The notes under the pieces: model-generated
Database searches by the model: none
The model's input: the letters and a program-made list of their open reading frames with translations, nothing else
Told to the model about the DNA's origin: nothing
Translations under genes and position numbers: made by a program
Origin: Thermoleophilia bacterium
GTDB taxonomy: Bacteria; Actinomycetota; Thermoleophilia; Gaiellales; Gaiellaceae
Length of the DNA: 23,885 nucleotides
Direction of reading: 5' to 3'
NCBI GenBank assembly: GCA_013362295.1
Contig: JABFWJ010000082.1
Coordinates: 1 to 23,885, forward strand
In this document: piece after piece, positions 21,727-23,885 of the stretch
Numbering within the stretch: position 1 is the stretch's first letter
How the letters are laid out: every line of letters starts with the position of its first letter

Positions 21727-23115
21727 ATGCCGGACACCACCGATCAGCCGGCCGAGGAGCAGTCCCGCCTGACCAGACGGGAGCTCCTGAAGAAGGCGGG
21801 AGCAGGTGCGGTTGCGCTCGGTGCCGCCGGCTCGACCGCGCCGTTCTCGTTCGCGGGACCGCTGCGGTACAAGGGCCGCTGGCTCAAGGGGGACCTCTCG
21901 ATCATCCAGTGGGTCCACTTCGTGCCGGCTTACGACGACTGGTTCGACAACACCTGGGTCAAGCAGTGGGGGCAGGCAAACGACGTGCAGGTCAAGGTCG
22001 AGCACATCAACAACACGCTGCTCGACACGCGGGCGGCTGCCGAAGTCGCTGCGCAGAGCGGCCACGACCTCTTCTTCAACCTTCACCCGATGGCCTCGTA
22101 CGAGGACCAGGTGATCAATCACGCCTCGATCATCCACGAGATCGAAGGCAAGGTCGGGAAATACGGCGCGCTCGCCAAGGCGTCCACCTACAACCCGAAG
22201 ACGAAGAAGTACTTCGCAGTCTCCGACAACTACGTCCCGGATCCCGTGATCTGGCGGCACGACCTCTGGAACGGGATCGGCGAGTCGCCGGCGACCTGGG
22301 ACCACGTTGCGAAAGCCGCGCCGAAGCTGAAGGCGGCGGGCCATCCGATCGGGATCGGTCAGTCGCAGGAGCTCGACTCGAACATGGCGCTGATCGCGTT
22401 CCTCATGTGCTTCGGCGGCTTCATCCAGGACGAGCACAACCGCCCGACGCTGGGCTCGAAGAAGACCGTCGAGGCGGTGAAGTTCATGGCGAACCTCTTC
22501 AAGACCGGTGAGGACTCTGGGATCTTCGGCTGGAACCCCGCGTCGAACAACAACTACCTGTACTCCGGCACGGGGTCGCTGATCCTCAATGCGATCTCGG
22601 CGACGCGCACGCCCGAGGCGCAGCATCTGCCGTTCTCCGACAACCTCTGGATCTGGCCGATCCCCGCCGGCCCAAACGGGCGGCTCGGCCTCGAGCACGT
22701 GATGGGCTGCTACTCGATCTGGAAGTTCGCCCAGAACAAAGAGAACGCCGAGAAGTTCCTCGCCGACATGTGCATCCACGGCAAGGACGCGACGATGGCG
22801 TCGCAGCTCTACAACTTCCCGAGCTTCCCCGGCGCTTTCCCCTTCAAGAGCATCCGGAAGGCGGCGGCGGCCGACAAGAACAAGCCGAGCGGGAAGTACA
22901 CGATCCTGACGACGATCGCGGAGAAGTACACGCACAACATCGGCTACCCGGGCACGACCAACGCTGCAGTCGACGAGATCTTCTCGAAGTATCTGATCCC
23001 GCAGATGTTCGCCCAGGTGTCGCAGGGCAAGCTGAGCGCTCAGGACTCCGTGCGCGACACGATGAGTGTCGTGAAGGGCATCTACGCGAAGTGGAAGAAG
23101 CGCGGCAAGATCTGA
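21727..23115 (+). CDS. Tat-exported extracellular solute-binding protein (sugar type, family 1)
   Basis: The 462-residue binding protein delivers substrate to the two adjacent permeases. The N-terminus carries a twin-arginine signal, LTRRELLKKAG (R17, R18) followed by AGAVALGAAGSTAPFSFAG, so it should be exported folded. There is no lipobox Cys. The body has the ordinary cluster-1 layout: ADVQ-like strand VQVKVEHINNT, GHDLFFNLHPMASYEDQV, YFAVSDNYVPDPVIWRHDLW, a long hinge region and WPIPAGPNGRLGLEHVMGCYSIWKFAQNKENAEKFLADM. Aromatic-rich segments suggest a carbohydrate ligand, but which one is not evident. ATG 21727 follows AAAGGGGGA (about 21714-21722), a usable Shine-Dalgarno. Its TGA ends only 1 nt before the stop of the convergent minus-strand gene, so there is no room for a separate terminator. 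Confidence 0.93.
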   Translation: MPDTTDQPAEEQSRLTRRELLKKAGAGAVALGAAGSTAPFSFAGPLRYKGRWLKGDLSIIQWVHFVPAYDDWFDNTWVKQWGQANDVQVKVEHINNTLLDTRAAAEVAAQSGHDLFFNLHPMASYEDQVINHASIIHEIEGKVGKYGALAKASTYNPKTKKYFAVSDNYVPDPVIWRHDLWNGIGESPATWDHVAKAAPKLKAAGHPIGIGQSQELDSNMALIAFLMCFGGFIQDEHNRPTLGSKKTVEAVKFMANLFKTGEDSGIFGWNPASNNNYLYSGTGSLILNAISATRTPEAQHLPFSDNLWIWPIPAGPNGRLGLEHVMGCYSIWKFAQNKENAEKFLADMCIHGKDATMASQLYNFPSFPGAFPFKSIRKAAAADKNKPSGKYTILTTIAEKYTHNIGYPGTTNAAVDEIFSKYLIPQMFAQVSQGKLSAQDSVRDTMSVVKGIYAKWKKRGKI

Positions 23116-23116
23116 C

Positions 23117-23713
23117 CTAACGTAGATCAGGCAACCAGAAATGGCCGGGGTGCACCTGCTCGATCCAGCCGGCGAGCAGGCGCCTCCGGTCGGCACTCAG
23201 GCGCGGTAGCACCGCGGCGAGGTCCGCCTCGTCCTTTGCCCGCGCGTGCTTCGCCTTGAAGAGCAACACGACCTCCGGGCGTTCGTACGGGATGCCGTCC
23301 GCCGTATGCTCGATCAGCTCGTCGTAGGAAAGCCGGATCGACTCGTCCCGCCGCGCGACCCAGCGATCGCCGTCGAACGGCTCGCGGAAGACGTCGACCC
23401 TCCACACATTCGCTCTCCGGTCGAGGCCCCATGTCTGGTGGACGCTCGCCATCAGCGCGCGCGCCGCGTTCACCGGCTCTGCGACGCCGCGCGTGACGAC
23501 GTGGAACTCGACCTCGCCGAGCGCCGCGGCGATGTCGTCGAACCGGTCGGCGGGCGCCGCAATCTCGAGGTCGTCGTGCTCGCGCCGTTCCCCGCCGAGG
23601 AAGAGGTCGATCGCCCACCCTGCCGAGACGCGCCAGGGCACGTCGACGCCCCGGAGCCGCCGCGCGACGTCGGCCGGCGACCACGCGGCCCATTCGGCGT
23701 CGTCCGGGTGCAC
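23117..23713 (-). CDS. Nucleotidyltransferase-fold protein, ANT(2'')-like
   Basis: The 198-residue protein resembles the aminoglycoside-2''-adenylyltransferase-like group of nucleotidyltransferases. The hallmark is WRVSAGWAIDLFLG followed by ERREHDDLEIA (about 27-53), matching the GGWALD..LG..tR.H.DlDi motif in which the acidic residues bind the metal, and RPEVVLLFKAKHARAKDEADL near the C-terminus (about 144-164), also typical. In most such chromosomal genes the substrate is unknown and drug modification is not demonstrated, so I do not call it a resistance gene. The first acidic motif reads DDLEI, with Glu in place of the second Asp. GTG 23713 is the likely start, supported by TAACGT exactly 7 nt upstream on this strand. 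Confidence 0.75.
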   Translation of the reverse strand: MHPDDAEWAAWSPADVARRLRGVDVPWRVSAGWAIDLFLGGERREHDDLEIAAPADRFDDIAAALGEVEFHVVTRGVAEPVNAARALMASVHQTWGLDRRANVWRVDVFREPFDGDRWVARRDESIRLSYDELIEHTADGIPYERPEVVLLFKAKHARAKDEADLAAVLPRLSADRRRLLAGWIEQVHPGHFWLPDLR

Positions 23714-23720
23714 GCACGGG

Positions 23721-23726
23721 ACGTTA
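23721..23726 (-). promoter_or_regulatory. Putative leaderless promoter (-10 TAACGT) overlapping the upstream stop codon
   Basis: On the minus strand TAACGT lies 7 nt before GTG 23713. Its first three bases are the TAA stop of the TolB-like gene, so stop codon and -10 hexamer are shared. Confidence 0.5.
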
Positions 23727-23885
23727 CGGGGTCGGCTGCCACGCGGGGCAGCACGCGTCTCCGTGCAGCTCGCGTGTCAGCCGCCGCTGCCCCGTCCCGT
23801 CGGGATTCATCACCATGACCTCGTCCCACCCGTAACGCCCGGTGTCGAAGGCGACCTGGGATCCGTCGGGAGACGTGCGCCCGTC
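23724..23885 (-). CDS. TolB/PD40 beta-propeller protein, C-terminal fragment
   Basis: The last 53 codons of a gene that begins beyond the window run on the minus strand from 23885 to TAA at 23724-23726. The residues TSPDGSQVAFDTGR, DEVMVMNPDGTGQRRLT and PAWQPTP are the repeat pattern of TolB-type/WD40-like PD40 propeller blades (SPDGxxIAFxS..., I.vMn.DGsg.r.LT..., PaWSPdG). Two adjacent Cys (DACCPAW) are unusual for this position. The family is mostly periplasmic or extracytoplasmic, but the N-terminus is not visible. The stop lies 10 nt before the start of the nucleotidyltransferase-like gene on the same strand. Confidence 0.75.
   Translation of the reverse strand, partial: DGRTSPDGSQVAFDTGRYGWDEVMVMNPDGTGQRRLTRELHGDACCPAWQPTP

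Noticed and set aside
23117..23713. Calling the nucleotidyltransferase-like gene an aminoglycoside resistance gene
   Set aside because: Only the fold motifs are visible; chromosomal relatives of this fold often have other or unknown substrates.

Overview
The window is GC-rich bacterial DNA (by eye about two thirds G+C, with strong G/C bias at third codon positions). Gene content, GTG and TTG starts, and TAnnnT hexamers 6-7 nt ahead of start codons suggest a deep-branching Actinomycetota, most likely a Thermoleophilia/Gaiellales-type soil lineage. The lineage is inference; there is no rRNA or other marker here. Genes fill almost the whole window and I see no tRNA, rRNA, CRISPR array, transposase or prophage.

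Layout. (1) 1-1662: the 3' part of a Gfo/Idh/MocA oxidoreductase with an apparent one-base frameshift near 96, then a NarL/LuxR-type regulator whose phosphoacceptor Asp is replaced by Glu, closed by a 13-bp hairpin. (2) 1685-6412: compact PfkB/ribokinase, nucleoside hydrolase and LigB-type dioxygenase, coupled by 4-nt overlaps, followed by ftsK. (3) 6498-12801: a BMP-family (nucleoside-type) ABC importer: binding protein, a divergent lipoprotein paralogue, a double ATPase, two permeases and a small membrane protein. (4) 12846-18684: rodZ-like gene, cinA, thpR, recA, recX and rny. (5) 18526-23115: a carbohydrate-type ABC importer with a divergently transcribed MalK/UgpC-like ATPase, two permeases and a Tat-exported binding protein. 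(6) 23117-23885 on the minus strand: a nucleotidyltransferase-like gene and the C-terminal end of a TolB/PD40 beta-propeller protein.

How the genes fit together. The importer in block 3 could bring in nucleosides, the hydrolase in block 2 would split them into base and ribose, and the kinase would phosphorylate the ribose: a compact nucleoside-scavenging route. Blocks 2-4 keep the old Gram-positive order ftsK ... rodZ - cinA - recA - rny, with the BMP transporter lying between ftsK and rodZ and no pgsA or rimO present.

Most notable: a palindromic repeat found once in frame inside ftsK and once at the rny/ATPase convergent junction; an ATPase frame that runs about 75 codons past its family end into antisense rny; a recurring leaderless-promoter pattern; paired BMP proteins sharing two cysteines exactly 22 residues apart; and a 20-codon leaderless ORF ahead of rny.
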